This document shows positions 13,076-24,601 of a DNA stretch of 64,000 bases, piece after piece; within the stretch, counting starts at the first letter, position 1; every line of letters starts with the position of its first letter. Source of the DNA: Plantago ovata (lineage: Eukaryota; Streptophyta; Magnoliopsida; Lamiales; Plantaginaceae). Where the stretch lies: the NCBI GenBank assembly GCA_028274465.1, contig CM051457.1, forward strand, positions 68,794,496 through 68,858,495, in the 5' to 3' direction. The translations under genes and the position numbers were made by a program. The notes under the pieces are model-generated. The model was not told the origin of the DNA and did not search any database. It saw only the letters and a program-made list of their open reading frames with translations.

Positions 13076-13779
13076 AATTAATCATAACCTCAGTCTTACA
13101 CATTCGTTATACATGGATATCTTGGTCCATAGTCATCATTACCTTCTCATGTTAAGTAAAGGAAAAAAATTCATCGACATGCACGGATGATGACTCTATA
13201 TTATCACATGACCAGTAGTATTTTGTTTTACATGTATATAATATATACATATATAGTTTTTAAAGAACAAAGGTAAAAAATTGTTAACCATTATACAAGC
13301 ATCACCATTACCCTTATAATTTACAATGGGTAAGCTGCTTTAAATTGAAAATTATATTCCTTCAAATACAATCTTATGGAGAGAAGGTAACAATAGTTGC
13401 GTGATGTTTTTACAGTGGCTTTTAATACTGTACACATTGTTTGGACAAGCATGACGCAACTATATCCTTATCTCTATCTCGATGCGTGGATGATACATCT
13501 TACTAAGGAGAATATAATTGCTTTTAAAAAAATATAAAAAAAATGTAGACACCTGAATTTTTTTCTTATATAATAAAATACATATTCATCAAAAAATACC
13601 TGATAATTTATTTTTTAATTAAAGTATGTAGGGTTATGACTAATATGTTAGAATTTTTCAATGTATGACTTATGTGTTGTAATATTGTAACAAATGTGAA
13701 TCGTTTATACAACCTTTTCATCTAACTGTTATTATGTTCAAGGTATTTATTAGTTTAGTTTCAATATCAACAATAATAA

Positions 13780-14101
13780 GAGCATTCCCTATGGTTTTAG
13801 GCTAAATTTAGGCTTCAAACACAAAAGCCTCAAAAGAATCCCCTCACAGATGGAAGACTCCAATGGTTTTTGGTTTAATTGAGGCTAGGTTAATGACTTA
13901 ATTAACCAATTGACCAATCAAACAAACAAGTTATATAAAGTATTAATATCTAGGGCTTAATTGAGGGCTACTGAATATTAGCCATTTTCCATGTGCTACT
14001 AAATAGTAGCTTCAAAGAAGCACCCACTGGAGGCAGTTTTGGGCTCAATTGAGAATTTAAGCCTCAATAAGGCCTAACAAAAGACTCCATACAGAATGCT
14101 C
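13780..14101. mobile_element. Tourist-like (PIF/Harbinger) MITE, 322 bp
   Basis: The ends GAGCATTC...GAATGCTC are inverted repeats; the outer 17-20 bases match with few changes. A TAA trinucleotide flanks both sides (13777-13779 and 14102-14104), the target size expected of PIF/Harbinger elements. It has no open reading frame, as expected for a MITE. Confidence 0.75.
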
Positions 14102-14396
14102 TAATGCATATACTAGAATTACATAGGAGGCAAATCTACTGGCCATTTTGGTCAAAAAAAAAATAAAAAATTCAAACATATACTATACCAATATACATCC
14201 TCATTTTGACCCTAAAAGGGCCATTTCTGGGTATTGCATTATAGTAATCAGGTTAATAGATGGTTTGGAAAGCATTGAAGGCCAACTCACAGATCCCAAC
14301 CGTTTCCAACCTAATCACTTATTGCTTGCCATTGATACACCACAACTCACTCACATCTTCATCCAAACCTTAAATCGCTCTAGATCTATAACATAC

Positions 14397-16611
14397 ATGG
14401 CCCCGATGTCGACACCGCCGCCTAGCCGATTCACTGTATTCTTCAGAACGAAGCACCGATACGAGTTGGTATGTCAACTAATCATTCTAATAAGCATAAC
14501 CTATTCCTTTATTCAATTGGGCATCTTGGTTGATTTGTTCCCCTCATGTATTCAACTATGACACCTTCTGATAGCAGAATAGTATTTTCTGTCGTAGAAA
14601 AAGAAAGTAATTATCGATGCAATTAGATGGATTAAAATTGTTGTTTCTGCTTAAAACTACATATTTAGAGATTGTTACTAGAATTACCCAATTTATGCTT
14701 ATCTGGATTATGTAGTCTCATAGTCTAGTACACCTTCTGATAGCAGAATAGTATTCTCTGTCATAGAAAAAGAAAGTAATTATCGATGCAATTAGATGGA
14801 TTAAAATTGTTGTTTCTGCTTAGAACTACATATTTACAGATTGTTACTAGAATTACTCAATTTATGCTTATCTGGATTATGTAGTCTCATAGTCTAGTTT
14901 TCACTAACTAATTACAAGAAAAAAGGTGCTTCCTGTCAAACTATCTCATTATTTATACATATATAATTTTCCTTACCCAGATAACGTTATAGCACTTTCA
15001 ATTAATTGACATATGTATGTTCCGAATTAGTCTGATTTCCCCAGTCTATATACTTCATGATTTAAACCAAGACAAGTGCAATGCTCAGTTATAAGGACTG
15101 ATATGTAATATGTTTAAAAGCAATATACAATATGTTATTTGATTTGGCAATAGAGCATATATCACTCAATGAATCAGTCTATTCACATAAGTACATGTTG
15201 TTACAATATTGAATGTTTCTTGCCAGAGATTGCCAAAACTTATTGTTCGGATCCATCAGTCTACATTGAACGACACCGTAACAGTCCAAGGATTCGATGA
15301 TCACAAACTGCGTGTTAAACTGTATCAGCATCGCAATTATCTGTACTTAGGTAGAAGGTGGAGAAATTTCACGGTAAGATATGGTTTGAAAGTTGGGGAA
15401 CGGTTGTTGATCAGTTATGATACGGTGTCCAACTTTCGTGTTGCTGTTTTTGATACTTCTGGGGTTGAGAGGTTCAGTTATAAGGCCAACTCCAGAAGAA
15501 ACTATCATATCAGATCATTTCATAGTCAGCCGAAACTCAATACAAATAATATACTGAATTCTGATGACTCCTCGCATTCTGAAGGAAACAAATCAATAGG
15601 TATATGTTTACAACAACTAGTTACTTGCTACCATTAATGAGTTACTCAACATTATTAGATTTCGTTACATTTAGACACTATTTTCTCTACAGGTGGACAA
15701 AATCCTGAATCTCAGAATGCTTTCATTATTGGTTCAACTGCATGTAAGCATCAACGTACTTAAGTACCTAAAAGTATACTTATGTTGTTGATTGCTACAC
15801 CATAACTAAACTATAATATTCATTATATAGTTTCTTGTACTGCCACAAAATCGCGGCCACTCAGGTTTGATGGAAACCACCTGAAAGGTATGCCCCTTCA
15901 CATCAGTATTAAATATAATGATTGATTATGTATCATATAAGATGTACTGAAAGTTTACGTATCCATACTAATGTTATACAGGGATCTTGAAAATACAAGG
16001 AGCAGCAAAGTCTACATCTGCTACAGACGAAGGGAACAAAAGTAAGATATCAATTAAGATCACTATATATCAGTGTACTCTAATATTTGTTACGGCATGT
16101 TAATCCCTATTTAATGCGTTTTACATATCTATTCCCAGGGAGGAGACTTATAACAACATGGATACAGACATCAAATATTCCACCAATTAAACAACATCCG
16201 TCAACCAATGAATGCGTCAAACAAGTAGATATGAAATTCACTAATCACTGCACAGTTAGATTTGACCCAGACAGAAAGTGGAACAAAGCCTCCATGGTAT
16301 GTCCAACACCTTCAAATACGAATATAATATACTTATTTATCATTTACACTTGGGTTCTGATTTATGTTTACCAGAGACTCCCACCAATGTTTGCACGTGA
16401 TGGTCTTATACGTGGAAGAAACAATGTCAAACTCGTATTTAAGGAGTCTGACAAGGTTTGGGATATGACATGCTATCTTGGATCTAATGGGGTCGCAACA
16501 TTAACCACTGGCTGGAGTAAGTTCTATAAAGCTAACAACGTTCAAGAAGCATCAATTGCGTACCTCCAGCGGTCAAGTTCCAACCCCCTTTGTTGGAGAA
16601 TTACTTTCTAA
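14397..16611 (+). CDS. REM-like transcription factor with two B3 domains
   Basis: There are seven exons: 14397-14468, 15227-15599, 15693-15743, 15831-15887, 15982-16041, 16139-16296 and 16375-16611. They sum to 1008 nt, or 335 aa. Exon 2 (from RLPKLIV) is the N-terminal B3 domain with a GRRWRNF core. Exons 3-5 are 51, 57 and 60 nt, all starting and ending in phase 1, and encode a Ser-rich linker. Exon 6 leads to the last exon, a C-terminal B3 domain opening RLPPMFA and ending CWRITF. Intron 1 (758 bp) contains a 169-bp tandem duplication. The ATG lies in good context, with a 24-codon first exon like its paralogues. Its job is probably DNA binding in the nucleus; targets are unknown. Confidence 0.85.
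14561..14898 (+). repeat. 169-bp tandem duplication inside intron 1
   Basis: The unit beginning ACACCTTCTGATAGCAGAAT at 14561 is repeated at 14730 with only a few substitutions. The low divergence shows a recent event. It lies wholly in the first intron of the B3 gene at 14397-16611. Confidence 0.9.
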
Positions 16612-17414
16612 GGTATCACAATTTCAAAATTTCAACCACATCATCAATGGATCCAATGTAATCCTTATGAATATTCCTGTTAAATAGGTTAACTCTCTCT
16701 AATTGGTTGTTCAGGTATTTGTTCAGTGTCACTACCTTATATGAGTACGCTGTTCTTAATTATATATTGTTGAATGCATTACTTAGGTATGCTGCCTGGT
16801 TGAATTGTTGTACCGCCCTGTTGTTCAATTTGTTATTAATTATGTATCCTAATTATTATTTAAACATAGATTAACCCTCTTTTTTTAATATACGCATAGT
16901 ATAATGCACTATTTCTTTTACGGTCCGTATTTGGAAATATATTCATATACTGGGCAATTACAAACTTATTTTTCAGAAAGTGTCAGTTAGTAATTTACTT
17001 AAACTATTTTTTAAACTATGTTTCGCACAAAGCCAACTGCTAATGTAATAGTAATACATAGAATAACCCGGTCATTATCCAATATATATATAAAAAAAAA
17101 ATAGTTTTATCACAAAACTATAAATAACGTTTAGTTGAAAAATAATTACATATTTATTAAATAAATCGATCACAAATTAAACGTAATGGCGTTTACATTA
17201 GCGCCCGGATTGTAATGTGCGGATCGGACATTGTGACTTTTTTTTCTTCACTGTCTCAGCCCAAATTACAAGTATAAACGGCCCAATTGACAACAAATGG
17301 GCCCATAAGCACATTCATCGTTATAAGTATTAGAATGCTATATTTCATTCCACAATTTCAAAACCACATAACATCAAAACTTGCTACTTTTCTACACACC
17401 TTACCACCTACAAA

Positions 17415-17906
17415 ATGTCCGACCAAATCAACGACGGCAAGTGCTTCTGCGGCGATGACATCTTCGAATTCGTATCAGGACAGCCTAAAACCAAAGGGCG
17501 TAAGTTCAGGAAGTGCTTTCAGCATGGATACGGTACACGCAACACTCTTATTATATATAAATTTAAATTCTCAATAATCGTGCCATACTCATACAAATTA
17601 TTTAGTACAGGATCAGTAGATCATTACTGGAAATGGGTGCCTGTGAATTCAGCTCCAGATGAAAACGCACAACCAGTCGTCGTGGATCCAACAAATCCAC
17701 ATAACGAAATCCATGCCCAAAACGCTCCCCTGCCTGAAGATCAATCAGCCGGAATGGAAGCTGAAATCCAAAATCTGTTGGAAATTGTTAAGGATCTGGA
17801 GATATCCAATTCAAAGCACATAAATTCCAGAGACAACATGGCAGATAAGCTGGAATCCCTAACTAACGAAAACACTGCTCTGAAAGCCACTGTCAAGCGT
17901 TTGTAG
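17415..17906 (+). pseudogene. GRF-type zinc-finger protein, truncated before its membrane tail
   Basis: Exon 1 is 17415-17532 and exon 2 is 17611-17906; the 78-nt intron is a multiple of three. The N-terminus (residues ~8-45) has the GRF zinc-finger pattern: CFCG, then GRKFRKC, then HYWKWV. A predicted coiled coil of about 50 residues follows (MEAEIQNLLEIVKDLE and on). The TAG at 17904-17906 stops the protein at 137 aa. In the same frame the next 29 codons (17907-17993, stop TAG 17994-17996) encode KKKFASEMFARIVFVLLLCW and more, a basic-then-hydrophobic tail. Plant GRF proteins of this class commonly end in such a membrane helix, so the stop probably removed an anchor. The shorter protein could still be made. 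GGCCCA and TGGGCC motifs stand at about 17280-17303, upstream of the ATG. Confidence 0.75.
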
Positions 17907-18423
17907 AAAAAGAAATTTGCATCGGAAATGTTTGCCCGCATTGTGTTTGTGCTTCTGCTTTGCTGGGTAATCACTAAAGATTTCACCGGAGTTTAGTGCA
18001 CCATTATATAATTAAGATATATGTTTCTGGTTTTCCACTGTATATCGGCAATATTTAATCGTCTGTTAATTTTGAATCTTCCCAGTACTTTAATTAATAT
18101 TGCTTTAACTTATTGTATGGATTATAGTGGTCCAGAACATGACACGGCAGGTTGCCTGGACCTTTCTTGATAAAGTATAAATTAATTTTTATATCCTTTA
18201 AATACTACTATATTTGTTATATATTTTCTTTTTTGTAACTCATTTACAGTATATTGACACAGAGACAAATACCAATAATAAAAGCAACTCATATGTTGTA
18301 TAGTAATAAACCAACCAATTTCATTATAGTCATTATAACTCATTAATATATAATATGTGATACAAATGCAATACTCGATAATAAGTCAGCCAAATGTGCT
18401 ATGTTCTAAAAAACATAAAACAT

Positions 18424-19525
18424 TTAATATCGCCTTCTTATAAGTACAATCCAATCTTTGGATTCGAGAGGATTTACACAAACATGAAGTGCATCACCAA
18501 CTTGTAGACCATTATCAATAACAAATGCACCCCATCCTTTCGTAATCCTAGACGAATTGCCAAAGTACTTGCATGTTACTGGCCATCTACCGTTGTCTTT
18601 AACCCATAATATCCTTTCGTTCAACAGAGCGCAAAATTGTGAAGATGCGAACTCGATGGGGAGTACCTATATTAACCGTACATCAGTCACAATTCAGAAT
18701 GGCCAAAACAACTAGAATGTATATGATACTTACACAATAATATCGCCTCTGAATCTGTGAATTTACCAACAACATGTACGCGTAAGGCATGAAATCACGC
18801 ACTCTACTAGTTATCGCTTGTGGCATATTCAGAATCACTCTCCTTCGTTTCATGGAAACAGATCTCAATTTTAATACCCCACACTTAACCACCGGCAACA
18901 AACCTGTTTCAAGACATCAATTAATATTATAGGCAACAATGCTATCGTAATATGATTTTGGACTATATATGTGTGGTTCATACCTCTGGAAACTATATGA
19001 AAACTGCAAGCAGCATTCTTGTGCATGTATGCAATATTTGTTGTCTTGATGTTATCAGATTCATGATAACCAGATTCACCTCTATCGTAAATACACACAT
19101 GGAAATGAAGTTGTTCATCATAATTAAAGAACATCAACTGGCCATTTCTTAAATTGTACGCACTGCAAAATGGAACCCAACCATTCTCTATATATACACC
19201 ACTCTCATTCAAATTAACAGTGAAATACCATATGACGCCATCGCTCATAGACATAGTCAAATGTCTAGGGACAGGGAGAAGATATGTATCCGCAAATTGC
19301 CTTGGGAAAAACTGCAATGAGTAAGGAAGAAAATAATTGAAAACATTAGAGAATCAACTGATAAACATCAAAACAATCACATAACTATGAAGTACAAAAT
19401 AAAAAATGAAACTGTAATACATAATACAAGTCAAGTATATGTATTATTTCACTAACCAGATACTTGTGCGGGGGAGACATCCAGATTAAACCAAAATTAG
19501 GTGATCGGACTACATTAGTATCCAT
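18424..19525 (-). CDS. REM-like transcription factor with two B3 domains
   Basis: There are four exons: 19457-19525, 18984-19311, 18734-18903 and 18424-18666, giving 810 nt, or 269 aa. Exon 2 (FFPRQFAD...) is the N-terminal B3 domain with GWVPF as the core. Exon 3 is a short basic linker (KRRRV). The last exon opens VLPIEFA and is a C-terminal B3 domain ending WIVLIRRRY. It has no phase-1 mini-exons, unlike its neighbour on the + strand, so it is the compact form of the family. The 5' end, including a copy of the first exon, is tandemly duplicated upstream. Likely nuclear DNA-binding; target unknown. Confidence 0.85.
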
Positions 19526-20060
19526 GTTCTAATTCCAATAGTAATGGCACGAAAATAATTTATCACCTACATTTCAATATTTCATGATGGTTATTTTAAT
19601 GTGCAAATCTAATGTGGCAAACGATACATATAAGAATGTCATAATGCTGGTATGAGTGAATTTGGGCAGGAAAATCAATGTTCAAAGGCCCAAATTGATA
19701 TACTGCAACATTTGGGCCCAATTCCAGTTAGGCCCAAACCCAACTGTAATGGAATTCAATATATGGTATAGCACAGTCCAGATTAAAACAAAACGAGGTG
19801 ATCGGACTACATTGGTATCCATGTTCTAATTCCAATAGTAATGGCACGGAAATCATTTTTTTTCCTACATTTCAATATTTGATGATATGGCAAACGATAC
19901 ATATAAGACAGTTATAATGCTGGTACGATTGAATTTGGGCAGGAAAATCAATGTTCGGAGGCCCAATTTCATATATGCCAACATTTCGGCCCATTTCCAC
20001 TTAGGCCCAACTCGAACTGTAATGCAGTTCATTATATACTATAGCACAGACCGAACATAC
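19472..20060 (-). repeat. Tandem duplication of promoter plus first-exon region, period about 300 bp
   Basis: The stretch around GTGATCGGACTACATT at 19501 is repeated around 19798. Both copies go on through TCCATGTTCTAATTCCAATA and the GGCCCA-rich segment. Each copy therefore carries an ATG-containing first-exon copy and its upstream motifs. The outer copy no longer keeps a clean first-exon splice donor. Confidence 0.8.
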
Positions 20061-20241
20061 GTGTGCATATTTATAACCACAGATAAAGTTACATGTGTAA
20101 TAATATGGATGGTGGTAAAAAAAATTACTATGCATTTTTCACTTTATTGACATTATAAATAGGAAAATCTATCTTCTCTCTTACCTTCTACTCCATTTTA
20201 ACCTAGCATACAACTCCATACTCACTCAAACCAGAAAAAAA

Positions 20242-22248
20242 ATGGATACACTGCCGGCGAACAGGAAACTACCAAGGTTTACCAAGCTCTTCGTTACTCC
20301 CGACAAGGACGACCTTGTAAGCTATTAATTCAACACTTATCACATATAATGTTTCATTCTCCATTATACTACATAATATACAGCTAATCACTTTTTTTTT
20401 TAATACAATGTTATTAATAAAATCATACATTTATGTGAGGCATTTAAGAAAGAGTAAATATATAAATCCAGCAGCACTCATATTGCTAACATACTGTATA
20501 GCTACAGTAAACCCTTATTTTATGTGGATCTTACAGATGTCTTTATTCATTAGTACTAAGATATTCAATGTAAATATGTATCTGATTTATATATATTATC
20601 GTGCAGAGACTACCAGATAGGTTTACTAGTAGATTCCTCAAAAAATTCCCCAGGATAGTTACTTTACACGCATTTGATGATGTACCATTCTATGTCACCA
20701 TGGCAAAAGAACATGATTCTGTGTTCTTCAAGCATGGATGGAAGAAATTCCAAGAATGCTATAATATCAAGTGGGGTGAGACTCTTATATTTGCATTCAA
20801 TGGGAGTTATCAGTTTAATGTATCTATATTTGGAAAATCTGGAATTGAGAAAACTGAATACACCATAAACCATGAGAAAAACGACCATCTAGTCTTTGAG
20901 AGCTCACATTCTTTACCTTTTCTCCGTGAGAACCTAACTGCCAAGGCAGATTCCGATTCAGACACCTCCCAGAATGCAACAGATGTTGCAGTTGTGCCTA
21001 CATTAACAGGTATGACACATTCACCCTCCAATATACAGGTGATCTATTCCTGACGCATTATCATTTCATAATTATCCCATATGATTCTCAGATACTAAAC
21101 ATAAGAAGCATTTCCCTTCATCTAGCCTGCACCGTGGAGAACCGAGCAATGTTAAGCACAAGAGTGGTAAACTTTACCAAGTATATACATAAGGTTGCAT
21201 ATTACAGTTAATATATTAACTTATATACTTAACCAATGTTATAATATTGTAGCACTAGGTAAAAGGAAGTCGAAACACATCACATGGGATACAAGCAGCT
21301 CTGAAGCACACAAATCAATCCATGCTGGAAAGGGGAAATATTGTATAGGTAATAATTTATCGGCAAAGAGTCAAAAAATTATACATATATATTTCAGGGT
21401 ATAGTTTGATTTTCATAAAAAAAAGTGTTTCTTTTACAGAAGGGGAAGAAAGCATAGGTGATCAAATTATATGCTCCCAATTGCAGGCATCTAAAGCAAG
21501 AAAGAGAAAGGGTATTTATTTTAACCAAAACTGTTAATTCTTTAGTAAATAATGTTTTATTAAAGGGAAATGTGAAGTTTATGCATACAACCATTCCAGG
21601 AAAGAAAGTGTTAGCTACAAGTGATTCATCATCCGACTCAGATTTCGACATCTCCATATCTACTGCTGAAACTTATAACCATGGTTCAAAGGCTAAAAGG
21701 TCTATGAAGAAAAAAGGAAGACATACAGGTTGATTTACAATTAACTAAACATTATGATTTCTAATAATTCTGTACTTATTATCTTACATTTCTGAAAACC
21801 AACAGTGGTTGAGAGTTCGAACCAGGCAGCGAGGAAATCGTATCAAAAGCGCAGGGTAATAAAGTAGAAACTGAAGGCCATGTTACTCACTGCCACATTT
21901 GCATAACCCCCTATTATCTGCGCCCAAGATATGTTCTGGTAAGTTGACAAGTAACAGTTTTATATAGCTCATTATTTTGTATTAATGTGACCTTTATGAA
22001 CACAGAGTGTACCAGTGGAATTTGGTAAGCACCAGCTTAAGAAAGGGGCAAACCAGATCAAACTGTGCATGCCTGAAACAGACATGTCTTGGACGGTTAC
22101 TTGTTTCCGTTGGACGGAGAAATGCCGCATAGTTGGGGGTTGGAAGACATTTGCAAAAGATAACAAGCTAGCAGTCGGAGACTCATGCGTATTTGAAGTG
22201 GATCCTGTCATCGAGAAAACTTGGTTTGTGACCATCTTCCGTGGCTGA
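20242..22248 (+). CDS. REM-like transcription factor with two B3 domains and a long multi-exon linker
   Basis: There are eight exons: 20242-20316, 20607-21009, 21092-21166, 21253-21348, 21440-21511, 21600-21728, 21814-21938 and 22006-22248, giving 1218 nt, or 405 aa. Exon 2 (RLPDRFTSRF) is the N-terminal B3 domain with the core GWKKF. Exons 3-6 are 75, 96, 72 and 129 nt, all phase 1 to phase 1. They encode a Lys/Ser-rich linker with basic clusters (KARKRK, KRSMKKKGR) that could be nuclear localisation signals. Exon 7 ends RYVL, and exon 8 is the C-terminal B3 domain (SVPVEFGK...GGWKTFA). The exon 7 acceptor at 21813 was chosen because the more upstream AG gives an in-frame stop. A TATA-like TTATAAATA lies near 20152, about 90 nt before the ATG. 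Confidence 0.85.
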
Positions 22249-23012
22249 AAGAATAATTCAACTTGCTGGGTATGGCATCCTGATGCTGCATAAGTAGGAA
22301 TATATATCAGTCTATCAAGTACTTATATTTAATGCAAGAACTTATCGTTTCTGATACTATGTTTAATTCTGATTTTGTATAATTATGAACTTATGTACTT
22401 ATCTATAAATATTGCAATCTTTCGGAACTATAAAAAACTAGTTCATTATCTTCACAAAAGTCTCCACCTGAACTATAAACAGTGCAATCATTTATACTGC
22501 AATGCTTTCTAACAGTTACTCTGTTTCAAATACACCATTACCATCGTCTTAGATCTAAAATATTATATCATAAGCCCATACTTATATTTTCTTTTGCTTT
22601 AGCAATATCTGGGAACTAAATATAAACTGGTAACATTGGACTCATTGAATTATCTGGCATATATAGTTCCACTATTCTAAATCTCATAGTATTATGTATT
22701 CCACAATGGACACCTAGTTAGTTTCAATCAACACATTCAATGTATACACAGTTACAGTGCAAGTGTGTTTATATAGACCATGTCATCTCCTAAATTAAAC
22801 TCAAACGCAAAGCATATAACTTTAATCTGATATATCATCTATAATAATAATAGGCGGAAGAACTTCGTTACAAAATAGTGTGCAAATACAAACACACAAC
22901 CTTCCGTTCATACTATTACAATAAAATATAACATAACTAATAATATTGATGTATATTGTCTTCATATTATAGTAGACTGCTAATCTATTACATTAATATT
23001 GCCATAGCCATT
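22249..23012. other. 3' intergenic region between convergent B3 genes
   Basis: This AT-rich stretch separates the stop codons of two B3 genes facing each other. I see only 3' untranslated-type sequence and no repeat or gene. Confidence 0.6.
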
Positions 23013-24601
23013 TTAAAGTGGAAGATGTTGTTTGCGAAAGATGGTTACATTCCAAACATCAGAAGATACAACATTCACATCAAGAGAGATTGCATCAACA
23101 TTGGTTATACCATTATCAAGGCAGAATTCCTGCCAGCCTTCTCTGATAATTGCCTTATCACCAGTTGAAAAGCACGTGACATCCCACATACCAACCCAAC
23201 GAACTCTAAGACTCCTAACTTGAGATCCTTCCCTAAGCGCAACCTTTGCAAAACCAGATGGGATTTTCTACAAAGGAATAACTCACACGATTATACTACA
23301 TAAATGTCGAAAGGATCTTAAATTCAACCAAATATATATAACTTCTTTGATAATGATCATTTCCGTCTATTTAAAAACAACTGAAAATAAAATAGTTCTT
23401 ACCAATACATAATTTGGCGCCAGGTATTTGGCACGTACAATCACAAATGTGTGTGGATGGTAGAGCGAAGACACAGATCCAATTGCCTTTCTTTTCCGGG
23501 GAATGATCATGTTAACTCCGTCATTAGGAATTATATTCGTTCCAGACGCATCGACTAATACAGGAATGACAACCAAAAAAAACATTTGTAATATTCACCA
23601 AACTTATTTCTAGTAAATATTAAACAATGTGAAGTTAAACTGGCAAACTTACCAAATGCAGCTGCCGTGATGATCTCCAGGTTATCACATTCATATTCAG
23701 GCTTCGGTGTATGCTCTGCCATATAATTATTATTCATGTCAGGTGGTAGTATGAATTTTGGCATCTCCTGAAGTTTTAAAAACCTTAACACGGAAATGTG
23801 AGTCCATGTCATAAATCAGCATCAACATCTCTCCATCTAGAATATTATACTCATTCACAAAATCATCCCATCCCTGGTGAAAAAATGCCTTCCCATTCAC
23901 ATGTAGAAGAGCAGCATGCCATATGCTATGGTCATCAGTTGAAACGATCACTTGACGAGGCATTGGAGTGAGATATTGCTTCGTGAAATCCTCAGGTATA
24001 TTCTGCATTAAAGAACGGATTATTAATCAATGTAATTGCTGGTCTACTATTCCGGTTATCCCTACAAATTGTAGGGCTCAATCTCAGTGTAATAATTAAA
24101 AAACAACTATCAAGATCTGATTTCTATAATACAATACAATATACATTAGCATTTGAGCGATTAACATACGCCATTTCAAATTGTATATTGAATTGACGTT
24201 GATATCAAATAAGTTATATAATTTCATACAGAAATCAATGCAATGTTAATATGCAGAATTAGCCCTACCAACTAGAGGTATTCAACCCCATGGAAACGAT
24301 TTAATTCATATCATTTGAAACAAAGCTTTATAAGTCAATCATTAATTCAATTATCTTATTGCCGTTTTACAAACATCATTATATCAGAATGGCATACATA
24401 TATTCCCTTTGTTATACATACATAAAACAGATCATCTTGAATTAACCAATATAAGATTTCTGAATCGATATAAATAAGAAAATAACTGATTCAATATACC
24501 TGGAGTTTGCCGTTTTGGCCTTTGCTCACAACAACACAAATCTTGTGATCAGCCAAGAAGTTTTCCAAGCCATCGACGCCGTAATTGAAGTGTAGAGCCA
24601 T
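23013..24601 (-). pseudogene. REM-like two-B3 gene with a frameshift after the first B3 domain
   Basis: There are four exons: 24500-24601, 23653-24002, 23403-23554 and 23013-23267. The N-terminal B3 domain (NIPEDFTKQY...GWDDF) and the C-terminal B3 domain (KIPSGFAKVA...GWQEF) are both complete. The exon sum is 859 nt, one base over a multiple of three. Near 23755-23775 the frame that encodes the end of the first B3 domain runs into a stop, while the linker continues in another frame. The paralogue at 30268-31890 reads through the same place without a break. So this copy has a one-base change and is a probable pseudogene, or carries an assembly error. The 34-codon first exon matches that paralogue in length. 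Confidence 0.75.

Larger units (their letters stand above)
11734..14396. other. Intergenic region with a diverged tandem duplication and a Tourist-like MITE
   Basis: This divergent intergenic region lies between the minus-strand B3 gene and the next + strand B3 gene. It has GGCCCA motifs at 11836, 11865, 11912 and 11939, a ~360-bp tandem duplication (12350-13075) and a MITE (13780-14101). No open gene structure was seen in the rest. Confidence 0.6.

Noticed and set aside
21804..21860. Alternative acceptor for exon 7 of the + strand B3 gene at 20.2 kb
   Set aside because: The more upstream AG gives an in-frame TAG; the AG at 21812-21813 keeps the frame into the conserved RYVL end.
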